From Myotis daubentonii (Eukaryota; Chordata; Mammalia; Chiroptera; Vespertilionidae): a stretch of DNA of 64,000 nucleotides. Location: the NCBI RefSeq assembly GCF_963259705.1, contig NC_081861.1, positions 107,972,102 through 108,036,101 on the forward strand, given 5' to 3'. Shown here one piece after another: positions 11,645 to 22,250 of this stretch. A program made the position numbers and the translations under genes. Below the pieces are notes generated by a model that saw nothing but the letters and a program-made list of their open reading frames with translations, was not told the origin of the DNA and did no database searches. The stretch's first letter is position 1. Every line of letters begins with the position of its first letter.

Positions 11645-12370
11645 AACATATTGCTACAAGAGATGTCTGAAATTTTGCTGCCTATAATTTCTTCTAGGAT
11701 ATTTATGGTTTCACAACTTACATGTAAGTCTTTAATCCATTTTTAATTTATTCTTGTGTATGGTATAAGTTGGTGGTCTAGATTCAGCTTTTTGCATGTT
11801 CCCGTCCAATTTTCTCAACACCATATATTGAAGAGATTGTCTTTACTCCATTGTACACTCTTGCCTTCTTTGTCAAATATTAATTGTGTGCAAAGCTTGG
11901 GTCAGTTTCTAGGTTCTCTGTTCTGTTCCATTAATCCAAAAAAGATTGGATAAAAATAAGTGGTATATCTATGAAATGGAATACTATGCAGCTGTAAAGA
12001 AGAAGGGTCTCTTATCCTTCGAGACCGAATGGAGGGACCTGGAAAGTATTACACTAAGTGAAATAAGCCAGTCAGAGAAAGACAAGTATTGCATGATCTT
12101 ACTTATATGTGGAATCTAATGAACAAAAATAAACTGGTAAACAAAATAGATCCAGAGACATAGAAGCATGGAACAGACTGGTGAATCTCAGAGGGAAGGT
12201 GGGGGCTGGAAAGAGATTAACCAAAGAACTTATATGCATATATACATAATACATGCATATAGACAACAGTGTGGTGAAGACCTGGGGGATGTGGGGGGGG
12301 GTCAATGGGGGAATAAGAGGGAGCAGCTGTAATACTTTAAACAATAAAGGTAAATTAAAAATAAAATAAA
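11645..12370 (+). mobile_element. L1 3' end with 5' inversion (twin priming)
   Basis: About 11,645-11,935 is L1 ORF2 sequence in antisense orientation. At about 11,936 it switches to the sense-strand L1 3' end (GGAATACTATGCAGCTGTAA, 3' UTR and A-rich tail to about 12,370). An AAAAACAAACACAAA(A)CAT duplication lies on both sides, so the two halves are one insertion. This is the signature of twin-primed L1 integration, in which the 5' part of the cDNA is inverted. Confidence 0.88.
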
Positions 12371-12444
12371 AACAAACACAAAACATGAAAATTCTCATTT
12401 GTTTCAGTGTAAGTAATCTTGCAACAAATTAGAAATAACTAGGG

Positions 12445-13640
12445 GATTTCAATATGGCAACAGAGTACACGGAAGCTATACTTATCTCTTCTCAGGACCA
12501 AACTGGAATTACAACTAAATTAAAGAACAGTCATCCTGAATAACCAACTGAAAACTAGTTGAAGAGGAGTCTTATAATGAGGATTTACAGAAGAAGCCAC
12601 ATTGAGGCTGATAAGAAGGGCAGACATGTGAGAAAAAAGGGCTGGCTCTACTCCAACGGGCAGCAGCTGAGATTATGGAGAAGTGTGGGGCCTAAACCCC
12701 AAGCCTGGCTCCCCAACCTAGAGGACCAGAGCCAGGAATAGGTACCCACATAACATTCTGCTGTGAAACCCCATTCTGGGGTTTCTGTCTGCCACTGAGA
12801 GACAGTCTGCTGCAGACACAGACACTCTCTTAAAAGGCCAATGCACAAAATTTTGTTTGAAGTCACTCACCCTGGGTTCCAGTGAGGGGAGAGCAGAGTG
12901 GACGATAGTTGCCTGAGGAGGATCTGGGGTTGTGGCTCTGGGGAGGGAGCTGGGGGATAGCCGCTATGATCCCTGTACTGAATTATTATTCTCCTATACT
13001 GTAGACACCATCTTTCTTGGATGGAACACTTCCCTTTATGTGGCATCACCCTGGGGGAAAACCAATGCCCCACTCTCTGGCCTTCCTCTCACCCCACACT
13101 GTGGAAAGCATAAAAACTAGGTTGCATGAAGCAGAGGATCAAATCAACAATTTGGAAGACAAGGTAGAAAAAAATATAATCAGAGCAGCAAAAAGAAAAT
13201 TGAATGAGGATAGTTTAAGGGACCTATGGGACAACATGAAGTTTAACATCTATATTATAGGGGTGCTAGGAGAACCTACTTGAAGAAATAATGACTAAAA
13301 ACTTCCTTAACCTGGTGAAGGAAAACAACACACAAGTCCAGGAAGTGCTGAGAATGCCAAAAACAGGAATCCAAAGAGGTGACACTAAGACACATCATAA
13401 ATAAAAGAGCAAAGTTTAAAAACAAAGAGAATCTCAAAATCTGCAGGAGAAAGACAATTAGTTATCTACAAGGGAGCTCCCATAAGACTGTCAGCTGGTT
13501 TCTTAACAGGAGATTTCAGGCCAGGAGATATTAGCATGTAATACAAAGTGATGAAAAGCAAGCACCTACAACCAAGACTATTTTACCCAGCAATGTTATC
13601 ATTTAAAATTGAAGGAAAAACAAAGAGCTTCCTAGATAGG
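12445..13640 (+). mobile_element. Old L1 or HAL1-like 5' UTR and ORF1 segment, sense
   Basis: The sequence begins with an L1-type 5' UTR (CAATATGGCAACAGAGTACA, AACTGGAATTACAACTAAAT) and passes directly into ORF1-like sequence: CAAATCAACAATTTGGAAGA codes for the coiled-coil end NQINNLEDK, ATGGGACAACATGAAG for the start of the RNA-recognition domain, and AAGACTGTCAGCTGG for the C-terminal domain. It stops near 13,640, where another L1 5' end starts. ORF1 is broken by many indels. A HAL1 relative is possible because the UTR-to-ORF1 joins resemble the HAL1 copies at 23 and 56 kb. Confidence 0.7.
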
Positions 13641-13851
13641 AAGGTGGGAGGACAACATGGTAGTGGGCAAAACTGGAGTGGGGGTGAGAGTGTGAGGCGG
13701 TGAGTATGCGGGAGGCAGAGTGTGCATGGATGTGAGTGTGGGTGAACATCTGGGTTAGTGTGGGAACTGCAAGCAGGCTGTTTGGGTACCACTGATGGAG
13801 GAACAGCTGGCTACTGTCACACACTGCTGGGCTGGATGCTTCTCACTGCTT

Positions 13852-14786
13852 TGCTGGGGTCCAAGCCCAGCAGGTCCAGGGGTCCCCAAAGGTGTGGACG
13901 GAGTCAGCGAAGAAAGAATGACACGGCGGAGACAGCGTTCAGTTGATCAGCAGCCTAGCCAGGATCTCTAGCCAAGTTCTGGTCAGGATCTCCAGTGAAT
14001 TTCTGGTTAGGATCTCCAGCCAGGTTCTGTGTCCATGTTCTCTTGCTAGGTTCTCCAGCCAGGTTCTCCAGGTTCTCCAGGTTCTCCAGCCAGGTTCTGT
14101 AGCCATGTTCCCTTGCTAGGTTCTCCAGCCAGGTTCTGTCCAGGTTCTCCAGCCAGGTTCTCTCGCTAGGTTCTGTCTCCAGGTTCTGTGGCCAGTTTCT
14201 GTCCAGGATCTTTTGCCATGTTCTCTCGCTAGGTTCTGTCTCTAGGTTCTGTGGCCAGTTTCTGTCCAGGATCTTTTGCCATGTTCTCTCACTAGGTTCT
14301 GTCTCCAGTTTCTGTCCAGGATCTTTTGCCATGTTCTCTCCAGCAAAGTTCTTCTGTCTCTAGGTTCTGTGTAGGTTCTGTGTCTAGGTTCTGTGTCCTG
14401 TTGTCTTGTTACATCTGTATTTATACCAGTTGATTCCAATCCTATCAATCTCTATTCCAAAGGTTAGGGCGTTTCTAATCTCCATTCCAGGGAGTAAAGA
14501 TTATGTAGCTTAAGCGTGATTGTTCGTAGCTAAAGTGATTAACTACCCGCCTGGCACTTAGTTAAGGGGTTTTATTCCCTCCCTAACTTCAGGGGAAAAT
14601 CCCTACCTGGGGAAACAACCTTTCTCAGAGAGGTGACCTTGGTTAAAACACATAGTGTCAAGAAGGTGAGCAAACATATTAAGAACAGTATGCCATATAT
14701 GCCAGGTCCCTTGAAACATATGCTGTGCAAATGTTTCTTCCCTGCAGCGACTGTGTCAAGCAGGAAGGATGGACCAGCTCCCGGCA
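13852..14786 (-). repeat. Retroviral LTR (3' LTR of the inverted-LTR element)
   Basis: The LTR runs on the minus strand from TGCCGGGAGC at 14,786 to GGACCCCAGCA ending at 13,852. It shares its body with the solo LTR at 34,324-35,101. A TATA-like TATAAATACAG (complement near 14,417) precedes an irregular tandem array of AACCTGG/AACCTAG modules at about 13,960-14,400, which makes this the longest of the three copies. It also holds about 48 bp near 14,712-14,759 that the other two copies lack. The repeat-rich minus-strand frame at 13,955-14,332 is a by-product of this array, not a gene. Confidence 0.88.
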
Positions 14787-15630
14787 AATTCCCCCTTTTT
14801 CATTTTTTTAAATGATAGCGCATGTAAATCAGCGGCCACCTCTTGGATTGGGTTGTTTAAGACTCGGAAGAAGACTGACAAGCAATGATAGCGAGCATAG
14901 CTATAAACACAGTGAATGGAGTGCACAAGGAGCCTTGTTCCTGTAGAAGGTTGCTGGCCTCTTCAGTCAAGGGATTTCAGCTGTCCTCAAGTAGGGGGTT
15001 TGGTTGTCCTTGTTGATCTGGCTACAGGCGGCATCATTGGTGATGCGCTTCCCAAAGCATCAGCGAGTTGAAGGGCTGCATCAAAGGGTCCATCAGGGCC
15101 GTGCTTGATGGTGGTGTCGGTGTCCGGGGAGGAGTCAGCTGTGCCCTCTGGGTTGGCTGATATGGATAATACTGGGGAGGAGGAGGATGAGGCGGAGACG
15201 GAGGGTGGTGTGACATAAGGTCGGATTAGAGATGGTCTGGAATCCACACAGGTGAGTCTGCATCCTGTGGAAATATACATGCACCTCCTCTCCCCCAGGT
15301 TAAAAGTACATCAGATTCCTTCCAGGCTCCTGTAAGTAAGTCCATTTGATGAAATAAGTGAGTTTCTGCTAAATGAAAGTTTCTTTTGCTGATTTACTCA
15401 AGAGTCCTCGGACTTGGCTGAGAGAGTAGCTTCCACTTCTTGCTTTTCTACCATCTGTTGGGCCTCAGTTGTTAATTCTTCAGCTGACCCCATGTTGGCA
15501 CCTCAGTCCCTTGCATAGACTTTCTTTTCTTCTTTTTTTCCACTTTTCTGTCATCGGGACAACTCTAAGTCTTTGGAACGATGGGACAAGGAGCTTCTCT
15601 GGGTCCATTGTGGTGACGCACGTAATGCAT
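14787..15630 (-). pseudogene. Retroviral interior remnant (gag leader, proline-rich gag-like piece, env-end-like piece)
   Basis: Read on the minus strand, an ATG at 15,493 opens a gag-like start that stops after about 31 codons. A proline- and serine-rich stretch follows on two overlapping frames (about 14,987-15,280), as in the linker regions of gag. Close to the left LTR a short hydrophobic stretch (about 14,880-14,930) could be the end of env, and the last bases are a polypurine tract. There is no protease, reverse transcriptase or integrase. At 844 bp it is a small fraction of a normal 6-7 kb interior, so any movement needed proteins in trans. Gag and env assignments are tentative. Confidence 0.55.
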
Positions 15631-16158
15631 TGCCGGGAGCCGGTCCATCCTTGCTGTTTCAAGGGACCTGGCATATATAGCATACTGTTCTTAATATGTT
15701 TGCTCACCTTCTTGACACTATGTGTTTTAACCAAGGTCACCTCTCTGAGAAAGGTTGTTTCCCCAGGTAGGGATTTTCCCCTGAAGTTAGGGAGGGAATA
15801 AAACCCCTTAACTAAGTGCCAGGCGGGTAGTTAATCACTTTAGCTACGAACAATCACGCTTAAGCTACATAATCTTTACTCCCTGGAATGGAGATTAGAA
15901 ACGCCCTAACCTTTGGAATAGAGATTGATAGGATTGGAATCAACTGGTATAAATACAGATGTAACAAGAAAACAGGACACAGAACCTAGAGACAGAACCT
16001 AGCAAGAGAACATGGACACAGAACTTGGCTGGAGATCCTGGCTAGCGATCCTGGCTAGGCTGCTGATCAACTGAACGCTGTCTTCATGTCATTCCTTCTT
16101 CGCCGACTCCGTCTACACCTTTGGGAATCCCTGGACATGCTGGGGTTGGACCCCAGCA
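15631..16158 (+). repeat. Retroviral LTR in reversed orientation (5' position)
   Basis: A plus-strand LTR of the same family starts with TGCCGGGAGCCGGTCC and ends TTGGACCCCAGCA. At 528 bp it is the shortest copy because its AACCTAG-module array is reduced to about 90 bp. It shares with the solo LTR at 34,324 the absence of a 48-bp block present in the partner LTR at 13,852-14,786. The two LTRs therefore differ in more than point changes, which is unexpected for the pair of one provirus. Confidence 0.88.
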
Positions 16159-17280
16159 CTGCTTGAGATTGGTGAGTGGAGGATCTACATGGACATCCTC
16201 AGGAGAAGGCTGTGGGAATTGGCCATGACCCAGCACCTTCGGACTACAGATAAGTGTGCACTGCTCCACTGCTGTAACCTGACACCCCTGGAAGCATAGG
16301 CCTGACACCATGACCTGGCGAGGCTGAACCAGAGCCTTTGGATAAATGGCCCTGCCTTCTTAACATGGCACAACTGGGCTTGACATGGCACACCCAGCCC
16401 TGCCACTTTGATATGTTGTGCCTGACCTTGATATGGAGAAGGGACACTTGGCCCCACTGCCTTGACTCAGTGGCCCAGATGCACAGATTTATGGTTGCAA
16501 CCTGGCTTGCCTGACCAGGCGCCCTGTAGGACTGGCCTAGATGCTTTGTGCCCAACTGTACAGATGTGACCTAAAGTCCCCGGAGGTGCATGGACTTTCT
16601 GCAGCCACTCAGCATACCTGACCCAGTGGTGCCAGATGACCAGCCTCTCTACTGCAACCAGTAGGCTCCACCATTGCTGCTACAAGCAGGAATGCCTGGT
16701 ACCAACACTAGGTCCCAATGCTCCCAGCGGGGGAGGACCAGCCACCACAAACTTGCATGCCTGACCCAGCATCCCAGAAGATCTGCAAACATGGGGAGAC
16801 AAAGAAACAACAGTGAAATGAAAGAAATGGAGGAATGACCAGAAAAGGAAATAAATGAAGCAGTGGCAAGTAATTTATCAGATATAGAATTCAAATTAAT
16901 GGCCATATGGATGCTCAAACAACTTAGTGAGAACTACAAGGAACTTAATAATAATGATAAAGAATTTAGTGAAAACTTCATAAGCATGAAAAAAGATGTA
17001 GAAACCATGAAAAAGAAGCGATCAGAAATAAAAAATGCATAGTTAAAATATAAAATACCCTGTAAGGAATCAACAGTAGATTGGAAGAAGCTGAACTAGA
17101 AGGCATAGTAGAAATAGACACCCAATTAGAACAACAGTTGGAGAAAAAATTTAAAAAGCAAGAAGATAGTTTAAGGCAGCGGTTCTCAACCTGTGGGTCA
17201 CAACCCCTTTGGGGCTCAAACAACCCTTTCATAAGGGTGGCCTAAGACCATTGGAAAACACATATATAATTACATATTGG

Positions 17281-18384
17281 GATTTTTTTATTGCTTAAAG
17301 TAATACAAAGGGTATTACATATGTGTCCATTTCCCCCCCCGCCCTAGACAGTCCCCTAGTCTCCCCTATCCCCCAGTGTCTTATGTCCATTGGTTATGCT
17401 TATATGCATGCATACAAGTCCTTTGGTTGATCTCTTACCCCCCTACCTCCTGCACCCCCACCCTCCCCGGCCTTCCTGCTGCAGTTTGACAATCTGTTTG
17501 AGGCAGCTCTGCCTCTGTATCTATTATTGTTCAAAAGTTTATAATGGTCTCTATTATCCATGAATGAGTGAGATCATGTGGTATTTTTCCTTCATTGACT
17601 GGCTTATTTCACTTAGCATAATGCTCTCCAGTTCCATCCATGCCGTTGCAAATGGTAAGAGTTCCTTCCTTTTTAGAGCAGCATAGTATTCCATCGTGTA
17701 GATGTACCACAGTTTTCTAATCCATTCATCTACTGATGGGCACTTAGGCTGTTTCCAGATCTTAGCTATGGTGAATTGTGCTGCTATGAATATAGGGGTG
17801 CATATATCCTTTCTGATTGGTGTTTCTGATTTCTTGGGATATATTCCTAGAAGTGGGATCACAGGGTCAAATGGGAGTTCCATTTTCAGTTTTTTGAGGA
17901 AACTCCATACTGTCTTCCATAGTGGCTGCACCAGTCTGCATTCCCACCAGCAGTGCACAAGTGTTCCTTTTTCTCCACATCCTCTCCAGCACTTGTCGTT
18001 TGTTGATTTGTTGATGATAGCCAGTCTGACAGGTGTGAGATGGTACCTCATTGTTGTTTTGATTTGCATCTCTCAGATGATTAGTGACTTTGAGCATGTT
18101 TTCATATGTCTCTTGGCTTTCTGAATGTCCTCTTTTGAAAGGTGTCTATTTAGGTCCTTTGCCCATTTTTTGATTGGATTGTTTATCTTCCTTTTGTTAA
18201 GTTGTATGAGTTCCCTATAAATTTTGGAGATTAGGCCTTTATCAGATATGACATTGGCAAATATGTTTTCCCACACAGTAGGTTTTCTCGTCGTTGTTTT
18301 TTTCTTTTTTATTGCTTAAAGTATTACAAAGGGTATTACATATGTGTCCATTTTTCCCCCCGTCCTAGACAGTCCCCTAGCCAC
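17281..18384 (-). mobile_element. Young antisense L1 3' end plus a second short L1 tail, inside SPIN
   Basis: An antisense, 5'-truncated L1 (17,281-18,297) begins with TTTTTTTATTGCTTAAAGTA, its 3' tail and 3' UTR. Directly after it, 18,298-18,384 repeats the same L1 3' terminus (TTTTTATTGCTTAAAGTATT...GACAGTCCCCTAG) for about 85 bp. SPIN sequence TACATATTG appears on both outer sides and is the likely target duplication. The simplest reading is a very short L1 insertion whose A-tail was then hit by a longer L1. Confidence 0.85.
17554..18276 (-). pseudogene. L1 ORF2p C-terminal region, almost open
   Basis: Minus-strand frames 18,073-18,276 and 17,554-18,069 are in the same frame and separated by a single TGA. 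They give about 240 codons of the ORF2p C-terminus, from [20 protein letters not shown] through the cysteine-rich motif [18 protein letters not shown] (C-x3-C-x7-H-x4-C) to [12 protein letters not shown]. The TGA sits where related copies read IREMQ or IQEMQ, consistent with CpG decay of CGA. The upstream endonuclease and RT domains are missing. Confidence 0.88.
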
Positions 18385-18659
18385 TACATATTGTTTTTGT
18401 GATTAATCACTATGCTTTAATTATGTTCAATTTGTAACAATGAAAATACATCCTGCATATCAGATATTTACATTATGATTCATAACAGTAGCAAAATTAC
18501 AGTTATGCAGTAGCAATGAAAATAATTTTATGATTGGGGGGTCACCACAACATGCGGAACTGTGTTAAAGGGTCACGGCATTAGAAAGGTTGAGAACCAC
18601 TGGTTTAAGGGAACTATGTGACAACATGAAACATAACAACATCTGCATCATAAGGAACC

Positions 18660-19088
18660 TGTCAGGGCCAGCCTGACAGGTTGAGCTGGGCTGAGGCAGG
18701 CAGGTGGGAATTGAGAAAAGAAAGACAGGAAAGCGGGATAGGGAGGACTCCAGTTCTCGGGGAACTGAAGCAACTTTATTAGCCACACAATCCTATTTAT
18801 ACATAACACACTGAATAGGAGGTCTGTCAAGAGGAATGTATTCTTTGTTCCTCTTAATCTCTAAGGGAGAGACACAGCAGAAGGACAAGTTCTCAGTACA
18901 GCATATCTCAGTAAATAGTTACAGACTTCTTGGTAAACTATGAAAGGCTGTTCTCATTCTACAAAGGTTGCTCTTATTCTGATAACCGCCATCCAAACAA
19001 GTCTGGGAAAATTGTGTGGGTAAGAGTCCCAGCCTTGCTAGCCCCTTCAGGTGCAAGGACCTTGCCAGCTTACATCTGGCCCCCAACA
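18660..19088 (-). repeat. Solo LTR, antisense, 6-bp target duplication
   Basis: The 429-bp element is TGTCAGGGCC...CCCCCAACA on the plus strand, so its sense reads TGTTGGGGGC...CCTGACA. GGAACC flanks it exactly on both sides (18,654-18,659 and 19,089-19,094). On the minus strand TATAAATAGG precedes AATAAAG by about 25 bases, plausible TATA and poly(A) signals. The 6-bp duplication points to a class II-type integrase. It differs from the families at 34,324 and 46,276. Confidence 0.87.
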
Positions 19089-20257
19089 GGAACCCTAAAG
19101 GGGAAGAATCCAAGCAAGGAATAGAGAACCTGTTTGAAGAAATAATGACAGAAAACTTCACAAACATGGTGAAGGGAAAAAATCACTCAAGTTCAGGAAA
19201 CATAGAGATTCCCAATCAACATGAACTCAAAACAACCTACAACTAGACACATAATAATGAAAATGGCAAACCTTAAAGACAAAGAAAGAATCTTAAAGGG
19301 AAAAAGAGAGAGACAGAATGTTACCTACAAGGGAAATTCCATTATACTGTCATCTTTGTTCTCATAGAAATTCTTCAGGACATAAAGGAGTAGCATGAAG
19401 TATACAAATAATGAAAAGCAAGGCACTAAATCCAAGACTAGTCTATCTAGCAAGGTTATCATTCAGCATTGAAGGTGAAATAAATAGCTTCACAAAGAAA
19501 AAAAGGCTTAAAGAGTTCATTACCACCAAATAAGCACTGAAAGAAATGCCATAGAGGCTGGTGTAAGAAGAAGATGAAATAAAGACAAGAGAGGAACACT
19601 CATAAAAAGATTAAAATTGGAAATAAATAAGTACTTAACAATAATAACCTTAAATGTAAATGGATTAAATGTTCCAATCAAAAGACAAAGGGTAGCTAAA
19701 TGGATACAAAAACATGACCGAAATATATACTGTCTATAAGAGGCCCACCTAAGAACAAAAGATTCACACAGAATGAGTGAAAAGGGATGGGAAAATTTTT
19801 TTCATGCAAATGGAAACAAAAAAAGAAAAATCTGGGGTAGCTATACTCATCTCTGACAAATAGACTTCAAAATGAAGGCCATCACAAACGACAATAAAGT
19901 TAACTACATAATACTAAAGGGCTCGATCCAACAAGAGGCTATAACCATGGTAAACCTATATGCACCCAATATAGGAGCACTTAAATATATTAAAAAATTG
20001 TGGAGAACTTTAAGGGAGAGAGCAACAACAAAACATAGTAGAAAATGTTAACATCCTGCTGACTTCACTGGATAAATCTTCCAGACCAAAAATTAATAAG
20101 GAAACAGAGACTCCAAATGATATACTAGATCAGATGTATTTAATTTACATTTATAGAACATTTCACCCCAAAGCTGCAGAATATAAATTATTCTCAAGTA
20201 CACGTGGGTCATTCTCAAAGATAACCACTTGCTAGGATGCAAAACAAGTCTCTACCA

Positions 20258-20411
20258 CAGTGGTTCTCAACCTTGGCTGCACATTAGAATCACCTGGGAA
20301 TCTTTTTAAAATCCTGATTTCTGGGCCTCATCCTCTGGAAATTCTGTTTCTTTGTTACTAATGTTGTGGCCCCACCCCATAACAAAGAAACATAATTTCC
20401 GGAGGATGAGG
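20258..20411 (+). mobile_element. Foldback hAT MITE, right arm truncated
   Basis: CAGTGGTTCTCAACCTTGGC opens an arm identical in design to the palindromic element at 38,458-38,670, passes the centre (TTACTAATGTTGTGG) and enters the second arm (GGATGAGGCCCAGAAA), where it breaks into L1 3' sequence. The missing outer part of the right arm and the jump in the host L1 indicate one deletion covering both. Confidence 0.8.
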
Positions 20412-20779
20412 CCCAGAAAGCATGGAAGGACCTGGAGAGTATCGTGCTAAGTGAAATAAGTCAGTCAGAGAAAGACAAGTGTCACAGGATCTCACTCATA
20501 TGTAGAATCTAAATAACAAAATAGACTGAAGAACAGAGTGGATCCAAAAACATGGAAACGTGGAGCCGAATGCATTATCTCAGAGCGAAGGCAAGGGAGG
20601 GTTGGCGGGTGGGAGGTAATCAACCAAGGACCTCATATGCATATATGCATGGTCCATGGGCACAGACAATGAGGTGGTCAAGGCCTGTGGCAGGGGGCGG
20701 GGGCAGGGGCAGGCTGGAAGCGGGGGGGGGGGGGGAAGGGGACATATAAAATACTTTCAACAATTAAGAATTATTTTTG

Positions 20780-21560
20780 AAAGTTGTTATTTTTGCAGAT
20801 GACAAGATTGCTTTTACTAAAAATGCTAGAGACTTCACCAGAATACTATAAGAAACAATAAACGCAGTAAAGTTGCAAGTTACAAATTCAATGTACAAAA
20901 ATCCACTGCATTCAGATATACTAACAGTGCAATTTCAGAAAAAGAAATGAAAAAAAACACTTTTTTTGTTATTACAACAACAACAACAAAATACCTAGGA
21001 ATAAACTTGACATTATTATTTGATGTGAAGGACCTATATACCAAATACTACAAAGCTTTATTAAAAGAGTTTTAAAAAGACACAATGAAATCAAAAGATA
21101 TTCCGTGGTTATGGATTGTAACAATCAATATAGTTAAAATGTTTATATTACTCAAAGCAATATGCAGATTTAATCCAATTCCCATAAAAATCCCAGTGTC
21201 ATATTTTAAGGAAATAGAAGAAAAAATGATCAGATTTGTATGGAAGCACAAAAGACCCTGAATAACAAAGACAATACTAAGAATAAAGCCAGTGGTATCA
21301 CACTTCCTGACTTCAAATTATTCTGCAAAGCATCAATAAACAAACACCATGGTATTGGCAGAAAAACAGGCACACAAACCAATGGAATGGAATTGAGATC
21401 CCAGAAATAAACCCACATGTATTTGACCAATAATCTTCAATAAATGAGCTAAAACATACAATGAAGAAAAGAAAGCCTCTTCAATAAATGGTGTTGGAAA
21501 AATTAGAAAGCCACACGTAAAAGAGTAAAACTAGTGTACTGTTTATCCCCATATATGAAA
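20780..21560 (+). pseudogene. Older L1 ORF2 fragment with RT active-site region
   Basis: Sense-strand ORF2 sequence starts at GTTATTTTTGCAGATGAC, which reads V-I-F-A-D-D and so places the reverse-transcriptase catalytic FADD/YADD motif here. It continues through sequence matching the ORF2 thumb region (TATGGATTGTAACAATCAAT) and ends near 21,560 in CCATATATG. Many frameshifts and stops are present. It may be the continuation of one of the older L1s upstream. Confidence 0.75.
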
Positions 21561-21908
21561 AAAATTAACTCAAACTGACACCAAAAAATAAATACAAAGG
21601 ATTGTAAGAAAATATTAACTACTCTATAAATGCTTGATAGTTTCTTGAAGACTGAATTTTTATTCTACTTCTATATCTCTTAGCAAACTACTGGTAGTTA
21701 GGATAATAAAATCTCAAGTTTGGAAGGAGCCTAAACACCATCTCATTCTATGTTACCATGTTCAAGAGGTTCTCAAATGTTTGATGTTCAGCAAATAGCA
21801 TTGAATGAGTTGGGTGATTATTTCAGCTATTGACTCTCCAAAATTGAGAAGCTAGTGATTAAATTTCCAGATGTTTCCACATGATATGACTGCATCTGCT
21901 TCTATTTG
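21561..21908. other. No gene recognised
   Basis: I recognise nothing here. The stretch lies between an L1 fossil and a microsatellite. Confidence 0.35.
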
Positions 21909-22024
21909 TACCTCCCTTCTTTTTTCCCTTCCTTCCTCCCTTCCTCCCTTTCTTCCTTCCTTCCTTCCTTCCTTCCTTCCTTCCTTCCTTCCTTCCTTCC
22001 TTCCTCCCTTCCTTCCTTCCTTTT
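21909..22024. repeat. (TTCC)n microsatellite
   Basis: TTCC repeats run almost pure from about 21,950 to 22,010, with CCCT/TTTC variants at the edges. The minus-strand frame of GRKE repeats is an artefact of this run. Confidence 0.95.
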
Positions 22025-22204
22025 TCTTCATCCCTTCCATTCTATCTTAATATTTACTTATTAAACTACCAGAACAATGCACACTTATTTAGAAAATGCA
22101 AATGATACAGTAGGTATAAAATAAAACTGAAATCGTTGTGATCTTTCCCCAAACTCACTTTCCATAGGTAAACAATGTTAGCAGTTTTGAGTGTATTATG
22201 TGTT

Positions 22205-22249
<45 letters not shown>

Positions 22250-22250
22250 A
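22205..22250. repeat. (TATC)n microsatellite
   Basis: About eleven uninterrupted TATC units are followed by the degenerate continuation ATCATCTATTATCATC. Confidence 0.95.

Larger units (their letters stand above)
13852..16158 (-). mobile_element. Endogenous retroviral element with LTRs in opposite orientations
   Basis: The element is bounded on both sides by the 6-bp sequence CTGCTT (13,846-13,851 and 16,159-16,164), the duplication size expected of a class II (betaretrovirus-like) integrase. The left LTR (13,852-14,786) is on the minus strand and the right LTR (15,631-16,158) on the plus strand, so both outer ends are U5-type (ACCCCAGCA). The 844-bp interior is minus strand: a purine run on the minus strand (complement of 14,787-14,804) abuts the left LTR as a polypurine tract should, and a gag-like start lies near the right LTR. 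In a normal provirus both LTRs point the same way, so the right (5') LTR is the reversed one. Most of gag, pro, pol and env is missing. Confidence 0.8.
17177..18602 (+). mobile_element. SPIN (SPACE INVADERS) non-autonomous hAT, split by L1
   Basis: The ends are CAGCGGTTCTCAACCTGTGG at 17,177 and GGTTGAGAACCACTG at 18,602, with the diagnostic interior ACATATATAATTACATATTG, TTAATCACTATGCTTTAATT and GCAAAATTACAGTTATG. A perfect 8-bp duplication GTTTAAGG flanks it (17,169-17,176 and 18,603-18,610). Without the inserted L1 (17,281-18,384) it is about 313 bp, like the uninterrupted copy at 55,047. SPIN is known to have moved horizontally among tetrapods; it has no transposase of its own. Confidence 0.93.
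16791..19550 (+). pseudogene. L1 ORF1p remnant, interrupted
   Basis: ORF1p is the L1 RNA-binding chaperone that coats L1 RNA. The ATG at 16,791 opens MGRQRNNSEMKEMEE, typical of an L1 ORF1 N-terminus, and meets a stop after 15 codons. Coiled-coil sequence continues to 17,176, where SPIN entered. RNA-recognition-domain sequence resumes at 18,603-18,653, is broken by an LTR, and continues from 19,095 (GIENLFEEIMTENFTNMVKG) to the C-terminal domain near 19,550. Several stops and frameshifts make it non-functional. Confidence 0.8.
13642..20756 (+). mobile_element. Old sense L1 serving as host for four later insertions
   Basis: An L1 in sense orientation can be followed through interruptions: 5' UTR from about 13,642 (GGACAACATGGTAGTGGGC) to 16,790, ORF1 from the ATG at 16,791 to about 19,550, ORF2 endonuclease-region sequence at about 19,650-20,257, then after a large deletion the 3' end at 20,412-20,756 (GTGAAATAAGTCAGTCAGAG, G-rich 3' UTR, AATAC tail). 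Inserted in it are the inverted-LTR retroviral element, a SPIN, a solo LTR and a foldback hAT. Nothing in it is intact. Confidence 0.8.

Noticed and set aside
13955..14332. A 125-codon minus-strand frame with repeated peptide units that could look like a repeat protein
   Set aside because: It is the translation of the tandem module array of a retroviral LTR. The period follows the DNA array, and there is no gene context.
14987..15280. A 97-codon minus-strand frame as a host gene exon
   Set aside because: It lies between two LTRs next to a gag-like start and is best explained as retroviral interior remnant.
21852..22040. A lysine/arginine/glycine-rich minus-strand frame
   Set aside because: It is a translation of the (TTCC)n microsatellite.
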